This document shows positions 26,028 to 33,689 of a stretch of DNA of 64,000 nucleotides, piece by piece; position 1 is the stretch's first letter, and each line of letters begins with the position of its first letter. The translations under genes were made by a program, and so were the position numbers. The notes beneath the pieces are model-generated. The model ran no database searches and was not told where the DNA came from. It was given only the letters and a program-made list of their open reading frames with translations. This stretch comes from Brevibacterium sanguinis. Its GTDB lineage: Bacteria; Actinomycetota; Actinomycetes; Actinomycetales; Brevibacteriaceae. The DNA is taken from NCBI RefSeq assembly GCF_003315415.1, contig NZ_QNSB01000006.1, positions 186,001 through 250,000 on the forward strand, read 5' to 3'.

Positions 26028-27449
26028 TCAGATCGTCACCGGCAGGAGGACCAGCAGCCAGGCCAGGACGGGGGCGGCGATGATGACGTAGCCGGTGTAG
26101 ACGAGCATCGAGCGCTGGAACCGCCTGGTGTCGTCGACCTGTGCGCTGGCCAGGACGATGACGCCGTTCGTCGAGAACGGGCTCACGTCGACGGCGGTCG
26201 CGCAGAAGGACAGGGCGATGACGAATGCGGCGGCGTGCAGGTCTCCGGTGGCGAGGAGCGGAGCGGCGAGCGGCAGTGAGATGAGGATGATGCCGAACGA
26301 TGAGCCGACCGCCGAGATGATGCCGACCGCCAGGAACATGACGAAGGCGACCAGGAGGGGCCATGGGATCTCCGAGGCCTTGGCTCCGAGGAAGTCGATG
26401 GTCCCATTGGCGTTGAGCACTCCCATGTAGGTGACGATGCCGCAGACGAGCAGCACCGCCGACCACGAGACCGTCTTCATGGCCGGCTCGATGCTCTTGG
26501 GCGAGATGAGCAGGAGGAATGCCGCCAGGCAGGTCGAGGCGACCCCGACGTCGATCCCGATCAGGGCCGTCACCAGCAGACCGGCCATCGCAGCGTAGGT
26601 CAGCCAGTTGTCGAGCGTCGGACGCGGGCCGCGCTCGGCGACCGTGATGTTGCCCATCGCCACGGGTCCACGCCGCAGACTGCCGGCGACCGCCCCGCTG
26701 CCGCCACCGTCGACAGGCGCCCCACCCGAACCTCCGAGCGGCGCGGAGTCGGTACTCCCGCTCCCGCCGGAAGCACCGAGCGGAGCAGAACCGGTGCCCC
26801 CGGTCCCGCCGGATCGGATGTCGCGCACATCGTCGGCCGTGATCGCCTCCGACCTGCGCCACAGGTCCCGACCGCGGGTGAGGAACAGGACGACCGCAAG
26901 AAGGAGATTGAGCCCGAACGGGACCACGAAGAGCAGCACAGGATCGATGTCCATGCCCTGGGAGGCGACGAGCTGGTTGATGCCGACCGAGTAGACGGTG
27001 ATCGGCGAGAAGGCGGCCGCGAGCGCCCCGTGGCTGGTCATCATGCCCATGAGCAGCGGATCGATGCGGTACTTCTTCGCCAGCGGCATCGCGATGGGCG
27101 CAAGCATCCCCACCGCCAGCACGGAGCCGAGTGCCATGAGCACGGCGGCCAGGGTGAACATCAGCCAGACGATCGCCCAGGGCCTCCCGCGGACGAGGCG
27201 CAGCGCCCAATCCATGATGAGGCCGATGGTCCCGTTCACTCGAGCGATGCCGAACAGCAGCGTGATGCCGAAGACCACCAGGAACATGTCTCCCGGGAAG
27301 AATGAGGTGATCTCCTCGATGGAGATTCCCGAGATCCATCCTCCGACGATGAAGGCGGCGGCCAGGCCGAGAAGTCCCATATTGATCGGGCGCACGGTGG
27401 CGATCGCGAAGACGGCGACCAGCACCAGTACGGAGATGAAGTAGATCAT
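26028..27449 (-). CDS. MatC-like dicarboxylate carrier (SLC13/IT superfamily)
   Basis: A 473-residue, roughly 12-segment permease. The start ATVRPINMGLLGLAAAFIVGG, ITSFFPGDMFLVVFGITLLFGIA and GMMTSHGALAAAFSPITVYS match MatC-type dicarboxylate (malonate) carriers. The central cytoplasmic loop (about residues 215-270) is a Gly/Ser/Pro-rich repeat (SAPLGASGGSGS, SAPLGGSGGAPV) longer than usual. ATG 27449 follows an AAGGGGGAAA stretch at wide spacing; longer upstream frames lack membrane character. It likely imports the C4-dicarboxylate used by the two dehydrogenases downstream. Confidence 0.8.
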   Translation of the reverse strand: MIYFISVLVLVAVFAIATVRPINMGLLGLAAAFIVGGWISGISIEEITSFFPGDMFLVVFGITLLFGIARVNGTIGLIMDWALRLVRGRPWAIVWLMFTLAAVLMALGSVLAVGMLAPIAMPLAKKYRIDPLLMGMMTSHGALAAAFSPITVYSVGINQLVASQGMDIDPVLLFVVPFGLNLLLAVVLFLTRGRDLWRRSEAITADDVRDIRSGGTGGTGSAPLGASGGSGSTDSAPLGGSGGAPVDGGGSGAVAGSLRRGPVAMGNITVAERGPRPTLDNWLTYAAMAGLLVTALIGIDVGVASTCLAAFLLLISPKSIEPAMKTVSWSAVLLVCGIVTYMGVLNANGTIDFLGAKASEIPWPLLVAFVMFLAVGIISAVGSSFGIILISLPLAAPLLATGDLHAAAFVIALSFCATAVDVSPFSTNGVIVLASAQVDDTRRFQRSMLVYTGYVIIAAPVLAWLLVLLPVTI

Positions 27450-27552
27450 GACACTGTTTCCCCCTTGAAACCAGGTGTTCCTCCGCATCCGCCGCGCTCC
27501 CGGCGCGGCACTGCGGCAATCGATGGGCGAACGGCCAGCTCGTGAGATTCCC

Positions 27553-27572
27553 ATTGTCTGGGATAGCAGTTC
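27553..27572. promoter_or_regulatory. Shared operator-like site C
   Basis: Same 20-bp pattern as site B, about 104 bases upstream of the dicarboxylate carrier. A further TGGGATAGA at 27581-27589 repeats part of it 21 bases away, giving two spaced half-sites. The gap 27450-27769 has no other visible feature. Confidence 0.5.
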
Positions 27573-27769
27573 GCATGTGCTGGGATAGAGCGTACCGTCG
27601 GTGTGACGGGGAGCACAACCCGTTCGAGCGAGCTTTCTCGAGTCGGCGTGAACGGCGCATCGGCAGCACGAGGAGTGGGAGCACACCTGGGGAAGGGCAG
27701 GCACATCGCGCGCAGGGGGCGCGGGCGCGCGCTGGAGAGGGCAGGATCAGCCGGCGTGGGGTCCGGTGG

Positions 27770-28417
27770 TCACCGACCGCTCATCGCCTCGGCGATCCTC
27801 TGGGCGGCGGCCACGGCGGCCGCTCCGTGATCGGCGCCAGGGGACACGTGGACCCGAGCGAGCGGGATGGCGATGCACACTGCGGCGATGATGGTCCCGT
27901 CGACGACCACGGGGGCGCTGACCGAGCCGATGCCGGGTGTTCGCACCCCCACCGACTCGACCCATCCCTGTCGCCGGACGTCGGCCAGAGCGTCCTCGTC
28001 CTCGGCGAGCAGTCGACCGCTGGATCCCTCGGGGAGGGGCAGGACGAAGCCGACGGGCAGAGTCGCCCTGAGCTCGTGGAGCCCGTCGAGCGCGATGAGG
28101 CAGATGCGGTCCGAGCCGCGACGGATCCACAGTTGGGAGGCTTCCCTGGTGGTGCGGTTGAGCTCGGCGATCACCGGCGCGGCGGCGTGTTCGAGCGACG
28201 AGCGCATGAATCGTTCGCCGGGGCGGAATGCTCCGTTGGAGTCACGGCTGAGGAAGCCGGTGGTGACCATCGACAGTGCCAGTCGATGCGCCGTCGACAC
28301 CGACAGTCCCGTGCGCCTCGCGAGTTCGGTCGCCGTCGCGGCCCCGGGTCCGATCGCGTCGAGGATGGCTGCGGCCCGTTCGAGCGTGCGATTCGCGGTG
28401 CCCTCGTCCTGTGCCAT
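27770..28417 (-). CDS. IclR-family transcriptional regulator
   Basis: A short (215-residue) IclR protein: the winged helix at about residues 10-65 includes ATELARRTGLSVSTAHRLALSM, and the effector domain is compact and ends IAEAMSGR. Usual IclR proteins are 240-270 residues, so the C-terminal domain is slightly trimmed but without obvious breakage. It lies directly upstream of the dicarboxylate carrier on the same strand and is the most likely regulator of sites A-C. The ATG at 28417 has no strong Shine-Dalgarno. Confidence 0.85.
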   Translation of the reverse strand: MAQDEGTANRTLERAAAILDAIGPGAATATELARRTGLSVSTAHRLALSMVTTGFLSRDSNGAFRPGERFMRSSLEHAAAPVIAELNRTTREASQLWIRRGSDRICLIALDGLHELRATLPVGFVLPLPEGSSGRLLAEDEDALADVRRQGWVESVGVRTPGIGSVSAPVVVDGTIIAAVCIAIPLARVHVSPGADHGAAAVAAAQRIAEAMSGR

Positions 28418-28541
28418 ACGGCCAATGATAGCGACAGCCGTGATTGCTCCGGGCCCGCGACCGCGCGCTCAGCCCCCGCCGATAGACTGGGATCAGCCCG
28501 GCGGGTCCGTGCGAGACCCATCGCCCGATAAGGAGCTTCCC

Positions 28542-29003
28542 TTGCCCTTCAACCTCGACGACATCGATCGCAGCATCATCGCCGCCCTCGTCGAGGACTC
28601 GCGTCTGAGCGTCAGGCAGCTCGCCGAGCGCGTGCACATCTCCCGGTCGGCCGCGCACAAGCGCTTCACCGCCCTCGTCGAATCGGGCGCGATCAGGAAG
28701 TTCACCGCCGAGGTGGATCGTGCAGCCCTCGACATGTCCGTGACGGCGGTGGTCGTCGTCAAGATCGGGGAGCGCCCCTGGCCGGAGGTCCGCGACGAGC
28801 TCGCGAGCCTGCCGTTCGTCGAGAAGGTCCAGGCCGTCAGCGGCGACATCGACGCTCTCGTCACGGTCAACGCCCCGGACAACACGGCGCTGTCCCAGGT
28901 GATCCTCCGCCGCATCCATGAGGTGCCCGGAGTCGTGTCGACCCGTTCGCTGCTCATCCTCGACGAGGTGGAGGGCAGCCGGCCCGGCTCGCACCGGCAT
29001 TAG
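28542..29003 (+). CDS. Lrp/AsnC-family transcriptional regulator
   Basis: A 153-residue Lrp-type protein: DIDRSIIAALVEDSRLSVRQLAERV and the helix-turn-helix ISRSAAHKRFTALVESGAI at the N-terminus, then a RAM ligand domain ending VPGVVSTRSLLILDEV. The start is TTG 28542, chosen because AAGGAG lies seven bases upstream and because it places the first helix at the usual distance. It is divergent from the IclR gene and convergent with the aconitase X genes. Lrp proteins usually respond to an amino acid; proline or hydroxyproline would fit the neighbour. Confidence 0.85.
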   Translation: MPFNLDDIDRSIIAALVEDSRLSVRQLAERVHISRSAAHKRFTALVESGAIRKFTAEVDRAALDMSVTAVVVVKIGERPWPEVRDELASLPFVEKVQAVSGDIDALVTVNAPDNTALSQVILRRIHEVPGVVSTRSLLILDEVEGSRPGSHRH

Positions 29004-29062
29004 CCGCAGGCGTCCGAGCGGCGGCCGGCCCGCCCCATCATCGCACGCCCCTGCACGGAGCG

Positions 29063-29514
29063 TCAGCCGCGGTCGGCGGCGATCTCGACCTCCTCGGCCG
29101 CGAAGATCCGTGACAGCTCGTCCTCGGTGACGAGCACCGCCGGAACGGCGATTCCGTAGAGCTCGGCGGCGACCAGGCAGGCGGTGGCGACGATCGCATC
29201 GGGGTGCGAGAGCACGAAGCCGGCGGGCGCGGTCCCCCGCCTGATGAGCTCGAGGAGGACGCTCGACCCCGATGAGGACCCGCGCGAGGCCGGCATCACG
29301 ACGACGCGCCCGCCGAGGGAGGCTCCCTGCGCGGGGTGATGCACGTCGACGATCGTGCCCGTGCGGTCGACTCCGCCCCAGAACGACAGCGGTGCGAGGG
29401 CCTGCACCGGCGCCGAGGCGCGGCCGGGTGCAGAAGGCGGCAGGAGTGGGAGGCGGCGACGTTCCCGGTCCTCGCCGTGACGATCGCCGTCGCCTCGATG
29501 AGGTTCGGGTTCAT
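29063..29514 (-). CDS. Aconitase X swivel (small) subunit, single-base frameshift
   Basis: The intact C-terminal part reads ALAPLSFWGGVDRTG, then RGSSSGSSVLLELIRRGTAPAG, the swivel-domain signature of AcnX small subunits (formerly DUF126). The expected start is ATG 29514, overlapping the large-subunit stop (ATGA). From it the frame runs MNPNLIEATAIVTARTGN... to CRLLHP near 29425, then must shift by one base to continue GRASAPVQALAPLSFWGG. Both segments show GC-rich third positions. Adding one base in the GGCCGGG run near 29422-29428 restores about 150 residues. AcnX pairs dehydrate cis-3-hydroxy-L-proline or mevalonate 5-phosphate; without a true frame the protein would not be made whole. Confidence 0.7.
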
Positions 29515-30749
29515 CGCACCGCCTCGGCGACGCATTCGCTCAAGGAGCCGAACACGACCCCGAGTCCGAGGTTCGCCGGCGCGTAGTGGGCCCACTTGCC
29601 CGAGTTCGTCATCACCGAGCGCACCGCGGGATCGAGCACCGGGGTGAGGTACGTGCACGTGTCGGTGACGATCGTGACCCCGAATTCGGCGAGGACCGCG
29701 CGCTCGTCGGGGTGGTGGGCGTCGAACTCGGCCATGGTGAGGCGGCCGGTGTTGATGTAGATCGGCCTCGTCAGCGCGGTCCGACCCGTCGCCCTCAGCT
29801 CCCGGGCCAGGGCCAGCAGTTCGGCCAGGGAGGCGTGCGGGGTGCCGAGGCAGATGGCGTCGACGCCTCCGCTGCCGTGGGTCAGCTCGTCCCGTGCGCG
29901 CCGCAGGTCACCGTCGGTGAGCGTGACGACCGGCACCGATTCCGGGTCGCACACCTCGGCGAGGGCGGGGGCCTCGGGAGTGCGGCCGACGAGGTGGAAC
30001 AGGGCCACGCCTCCCGACGAGGCGGCGGCCGCGCCGAGAGCCTTGAGCTCGTCCTCGGTGATCGCCTCCGGGGCGTCGAAACCGCTGAGGACCGGGACCG
30101 CGGAGCCGGCGATCGTCCCGGTCAGGTACCCGAGCAGCGCGAAGACGTGGTCGCCGGTCTCCGTGATGGCCGAGGCGTCGAGGTGGACGCTCGCCCGCCG
30201 GTTCTCGTCGAGGTGGAGGCCCGAGGCGGGCGCCCTGCCCGTCAGCGCCGCGCAGATGTCGAGGAAGTCGCCGTAGCGGTCGGTGCGCGCGCCGAGGACC
30301 GAGTTGGCGAAGACGATGGCGTTGGACTCCGCCCAGGCCACGTGCTCGCCGAAGGCAGGACGCGGCCGGTGCTGATAGGGGGCGCAGGTCCAGGTCTGGG
30401 CCACGCCGAGGCGGGTGTAGAGCTCCATGAGCTCGCGGCCGTCGCGTGTGGCGGCGGCTTCCTCGTCGTCCGCGCGGATGAGCTCGGGGTGGAGGAGGTC
30501 GACGGATCCGGTGTTCGTCGTCGTCGGGATCCGGCAGTCGCCCCCGAGGTCGACGAGGCGGCGCGCGAAGTCGATCCCCGACTGCCCGTGGAAGAGGCAG
30601 GAGTCGATGTGAGCGCTGGTCACGTCGATGAGGCGCTCAGCGCCTTTGGCCTCGGCGAGGCCGACGACGATCCTCATCGCCATCGCCACGGCCGGCCCAT
30701 CGGCGCCCGCGAGCATCGCCTCGTCGGCATCGCTGAGCTCCACCGCCAC
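29511..30749 (-). CDS. Aconitase X catalytic (large) subunit
   Basis: A 412-residue AcnX catalytic protein: MLAGADGPAVAMAMRIVVGLAEAKGAERLIDVTSAHIDSC opens the domain, with CysX candidates in DSCLFHG and WTCAPYQ, and TDTCTYL plus MTNSGKWAHYAPANLG near the C-terminus, all matching the family. The family binds an Fe-S cluster or metal and catalyses a dehydration (cis-3-hydroxy-L-proline dehydratase in bacteria). GTG 30749 has GGAGG five bases upstream; GTG 30743 is an alternative. It is followed by the small subunit with a four-base overlap. The gene itself appears intact. Confidence 0.85.
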   Translation of the reverse strand: MAVELSDADEAMLAGADGPAVAMAMRIVVGLAEAKGAERLIDVTSAHIDSCLFHGQSGIDFARRLVDLGGDCRIPTTTNTGSVDLLHPELIRADDEEAAATRDGRELMELYTRLGVAQTWTCAPYQHRPRPAFGEHVAWAESNAIVFANSVLGARTDRYGDFLDICAALTGRAPASGLHLDENRRASVHLDASAITETGDHVFALLGYLTGTIAGSAVPVLSGFDAPEAITEDELKALGAAAASSGGVALFHLVGRTPEAPALAEVCDPESVPVVTLTDGDLRRARDELTHGSGGVDAICLGTPHASLAELLALARELRATGRTALTRPIYINTGRLTMAEFDAHHPDERAVLAEFGVTIVTDTCTYLTPVLDPAVRSVMTNSGKWAHYAPANLGLGVVFGSLSECVAEAVR

Positions 30750-30849
30750 ACTCTCCTCCTCGCTTGCGGACTGGAGGCAGTCTATCGAGGAGCGCGGACG
30801 GACGTGCGGGTGCTCCGGGCCGCCGCTCAGGGGCCCAGGGCACCGCAGA

Positions 30850-31363
30850 TCACGAGTTCCTGTAGTCCTCGAGCGCCTTCTCGGCCATCTCGATGTCGTA
30901 CATCGCATCGGCGTAGCCCGCGATGGTCGCGTTGCCGTGCGGATACACGTGTCCGGCCTTGACCGCCGGCAGCTCCTTGAACACCGGCGAGTCCATCATC
31001 GTCTGGGTCGCCGCGTCGTAGCCTCCCCGCAGGTCCGAGGTGACGAAGATGATGTCGGCGTCGGCGAGGGCCTCGGTGCGGTTCACCGCGTCCGCGATCT
31101 CCTCGACCCGCTGGTTCCAGTTCGCCCGATCGTCTCCGCGCAGGGTGAACTGGTAGACGGGTGCGAGCTCCTCGAGCTGAGAGATCATATACGGTTCGTA
31201 GATGTTGGGGACGAGGATGAGGTCGGGGTCGACCTCGGCGAGCTTCTCGAGGTCGGGCTCCTGGTCGGCGACGACGGGGATCCCGTTGAGCTCCTCGACG
31301 CGATCGGCGGGCGAGGCTCATCATCCCCGCCGCGATCATGGTCGCGATCCTTCTCGTCGTCAT
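30850..31363 (-). pseudogene. Collapsed siderophore ABC transporter binding-protein remnant
   Basis: Pieces of a FecB/FepB-type iron-siderophore binding protein remain out of register. ATG 31363 begins a signal-like MTTRRIATMIAAGMM. After a frame break, SPADRVEELNGIPVVADQ continues through LILVPNIYEPY and APVYQFTLRGDDRANWNQRV, then DADIIFVTSDLRGG, VYPHGNATIAGYADAMYDIE. About 160 family residues remain instead of roughly 300. The lipobox and first lobe are missing, and the segment normally between the NRTEA helix and DIIFV is also gone, so I infer two deletions. It follows the siderophore-interacting gene on the same strand. Confidence 0.65.
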
Positions 31364-31429
31364 CTGCGCTCCTGTTCGTGGTCGTGTCCGTGTTCCCGGT
31401 GCTGACGAGCCGCGCGTCGTCGCGCCTCG

Positions 31430-33234
31430 TCAGCGCGTCGTCGCGATGACGGCCTTCGTGAAGCGGCCGAAGCCCCAGCCGATCTCGACGACGGCCACGT
31501 CCGCCGCGCCGAGTTCGCGCAGGGTGTCCTCGACCTCGTCGCTCGTGTACGACGCGTGACCGGTGGTCGCGAACACCGAGACGAGCTCCTCGGCCCGGTG
31601 GTCATCGGATTCCGCACCGTCGACGAAGGGCTCGACGACGACGAGGCGGGAGCTGCCGGCGAGGAGGTGGGCGAGCAGGCCTCTCCCCTCGGCCCGGGAG
31701 CGTCCGGTGAGCCCGGCGAGCAGGAGCGTGCAATCGACCTCGGGCCAGGGTTCCCGCCCGGCCGCGCAGTCGCGGCCGGGGTGTGGATGGTCCGACCGGA
31801 CGCCGGCGCCTTCCGGGTCAGTTCGGCGGCCACCTCGGCGCCGGCGTCCCCAGCCAGGGCGATGCTACGCGCCGAGGCGATCGCCTCGAGGTCGAGGAGC
31901 GGATCGAGGACGTACTGGACATGGTCGAGGGTCCGCCCGCGGTGGGCCGTGTCGAGGGCTTCGTCGCGGGCACGCAGCTGCGTCCAGGACTCGGCGGTGA
32001 GCGCCGAGGCGCGCGAGACTCTGGCAGTCCAGCCGCCGCGGATCACGTCGAGAAGGTCGACGATGGAGAAGAGGTCCGCGTTCGCGGGATCGGCCAGCGA
32101 GAGCTGCTCGGCGACGCCCTCCCCGGTGAGGACCGCACCGGTGGCGGTGTTGCGGTATTCCGCGCCGTCGCGCTCGAGGAGTCCGAGTGCGCACATCGCG
32201 GTGAGGACGACGCGGATGCCCTCGATGGGGGTGCTCGTCTCCGCGGCGATCGCCTCGGCGGTGGAGGTGCCTCCGGCCACGAGGTCGCCGATGCCGAGGG
32301 TGACTGCGACGCGGGTGATGATCGGGGGCAGGAGCTCGGTCATCTCGTGGACCTCGTCGAGCACTGCGGAGGGAGCCGCCGCCTCGGCGATGTCGGTCGG
32401 GTGGGAGGCGGAGTCGGGGGCAGGTGCCGCGGTCCGCCGCCAGTACCCGACAACCTCGATGTCCTCCTTGGGCAGTCCGAGGTCACGGCGGAGGTGGCGG
32501 CGGATGGGGGCGATCGTCATCGCCTCCCCCGCGCACCAGGCGAAGGTGCGTCCCGGGGGCAGCTGCACGTTCCTCACCGCGTCGAACAGCAGCGGGGAGT
32601 CGCCGGGGGCGAAGCCGTCGCGAATCAGCCAGTCGATCTCGACGTCGGCGGCGGTGGGGATGTCCTGGATGTCGGCGGCGGTGGGGACCTCGACGATGAT
32701 GTGCCCGCGCGTTCCCGCCGGCGCCTCCTCGAGCCAGCGTCCGACGGCCGGTAGGGCGGTCTCGTCGGCGACGAGGAGGTGGAAGTCGACGCCCTCGCTG
32801 AGTCCCGCGCAGGTCTTGGGGCCGGCGATGTGCAGCCTGTCGCCGGGGCGGGCGCGGAATGCCCAGTCGGCGGCGTGACCGGAGTCGTGGCGGACGACGT
32901 CGAACGCGAAGGACCCGGCCTCCGGATCGACGCTGCGCACGGTGTAGTCGCGGGTGAGGCTGAGGGCTTCCCGATTCCAGTTGAACCGGAACTCGTCCTG
33001 GACCCCGGTGTCGATCTCATCGACACCCGGCGGGGGAATGACGAGCTTGACGTGGTCGTCGAAGCCCTCGGAGCGGAACGCGGGCCGGTGCATCCCATTC
33101 ATCTCGCCAGCCGCCAGCTGCTCGCCGCCGACGGTGAGGCGGCGCATGTTGGGCGTGATGTCCCTGACGTCGATGACCTCGACCTCCCGCAGGACAATCG
33201 GCAGAACCTGCAGGGGGCGGGACGTACGCGGCAT
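31430..33234 (-). CDS. Siderophore-interacting protein fused to O-methyltransferase-like domain, frameshifted
   Basis: Residues 1-280 are a complete SIP flavoprotein: RDYTVRSVD (the RxYT FAD motif at 95-98), GDRLHIAGP, the FAWCAGEAMTIAPIRRHLR helix and EVVGYWRR. Such proteins reduce ferric siderophores to release iron. From about 300, DEVHEMTELLPPIITRVAVTLGIGDLVAGG starts a winged-helix dimerisation domain of O-methyltransferases, then a Rossmann part lacking the GxGxG SAM loop. Near 31783 the frame shifts by one base at CCCCGGCC; restoring a G gives DCAAGREPWPEVDCTLLLAG through EIGWGFGRFTKAVIATTR and a stop at 31430, about 600 residues. Iron regulation is implied by an IdeR box upstream. Confidence 0.7.
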
Positions 33235-33352
33235 CTGTTCGGCTCCGAGGGCTTGTTCGACATTGCGGACAAGACACAGGCCCCACGACTCAAGCAGACG
33301 TCAACTGCCACGCATCGATCGCTTAAGCACACAATAGTGTTGCCTATATCTC

Positions 33353-33371
33353 GAAGGTTAGCCTAACCTGC
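33353..33371. promoter_or_regulatory. IdeR/DtxR iron box
   Basis: The complement reads AGGTTAGGCTAACCT at the core, matching 15 of 19 positions of the DtxR consensus as I know it. It lies 119 bases upstream of the siderophore-interacting gene and predicts repression by Fe(II)-IdeR. A TATAGG-like -10 follows on the minus strand. Confidence 0.7.
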
Positions 33372-33382
33372 TCGCCCGGGAA

Positions 33383-33558
33383 CGGCAATCCGCCGGGTGC
33401 TTGAGCGCCCTCCTCCTGGCGAAACGAGCAACCACCTCTCGATCGGACCAGCCGACGCCACCGTCGGCCTCCGCTCGACCCCGACCGCGGTCGTCCTCGT
33501 CACCCACGACCGACAACTGCGAAGAGACCTCGGCACGCGGGAGGAGACCGTGATGTGA
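33383..33558 (+). pseudogene. C-terminal remnant of an ABC-F-type ATPase
   Basis: From 33421 one frame reads ETSNHLSIG then STPTAVVLVTHDRQLRRDLG to a TGA at 33556. That is the EPTNHLS D-loop region and H-loop (VTHDR) of a duplicated ABC ATPase, of the ABC-F resistance type. Upstream, GCCCTCCTCCTGG looks like a Walker B strand out of frame. The rest of the gene, including Walker A, is absent and there is no start codon. It is a relic, and the adjacent iron box does not belong to it. Confidence 0.5.
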
Positions 33559-33661
33559 GGCGGGCCAAACGTCCGGCGGCAGCCCGTTCTACCAGTCAGT
33601 ACGTCCGCACTTGGCGAGACAGTTGGCCGCTCGTCCTCAACCCTCGGCACAGCCTTCCCCC

Positions 33662-33675
33662 GTGATCTGGATCAC
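33662..33675. promoter_or_regulatory. Crp/GlxR-type site
   Basis: GTGATCTGGATCAC, a perfect palindrome with the Crp/GlxR core GTGA-N6-TCAC, 14 bases upstream of the E1alpha start codon. At that position it would block transcription or translation initiation, or the true start is further downstream. Confidence 0.4.
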
Positions 33676-33689
33676 TTCATCATGGGGTC

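Noticed and set aside
33363-33650. Minus-strand frame of 95 codons beside the iron box
   Set aside because: The plus strand here holds a recognisable ABC ATPase remnant, so the minus frame is its shadow.
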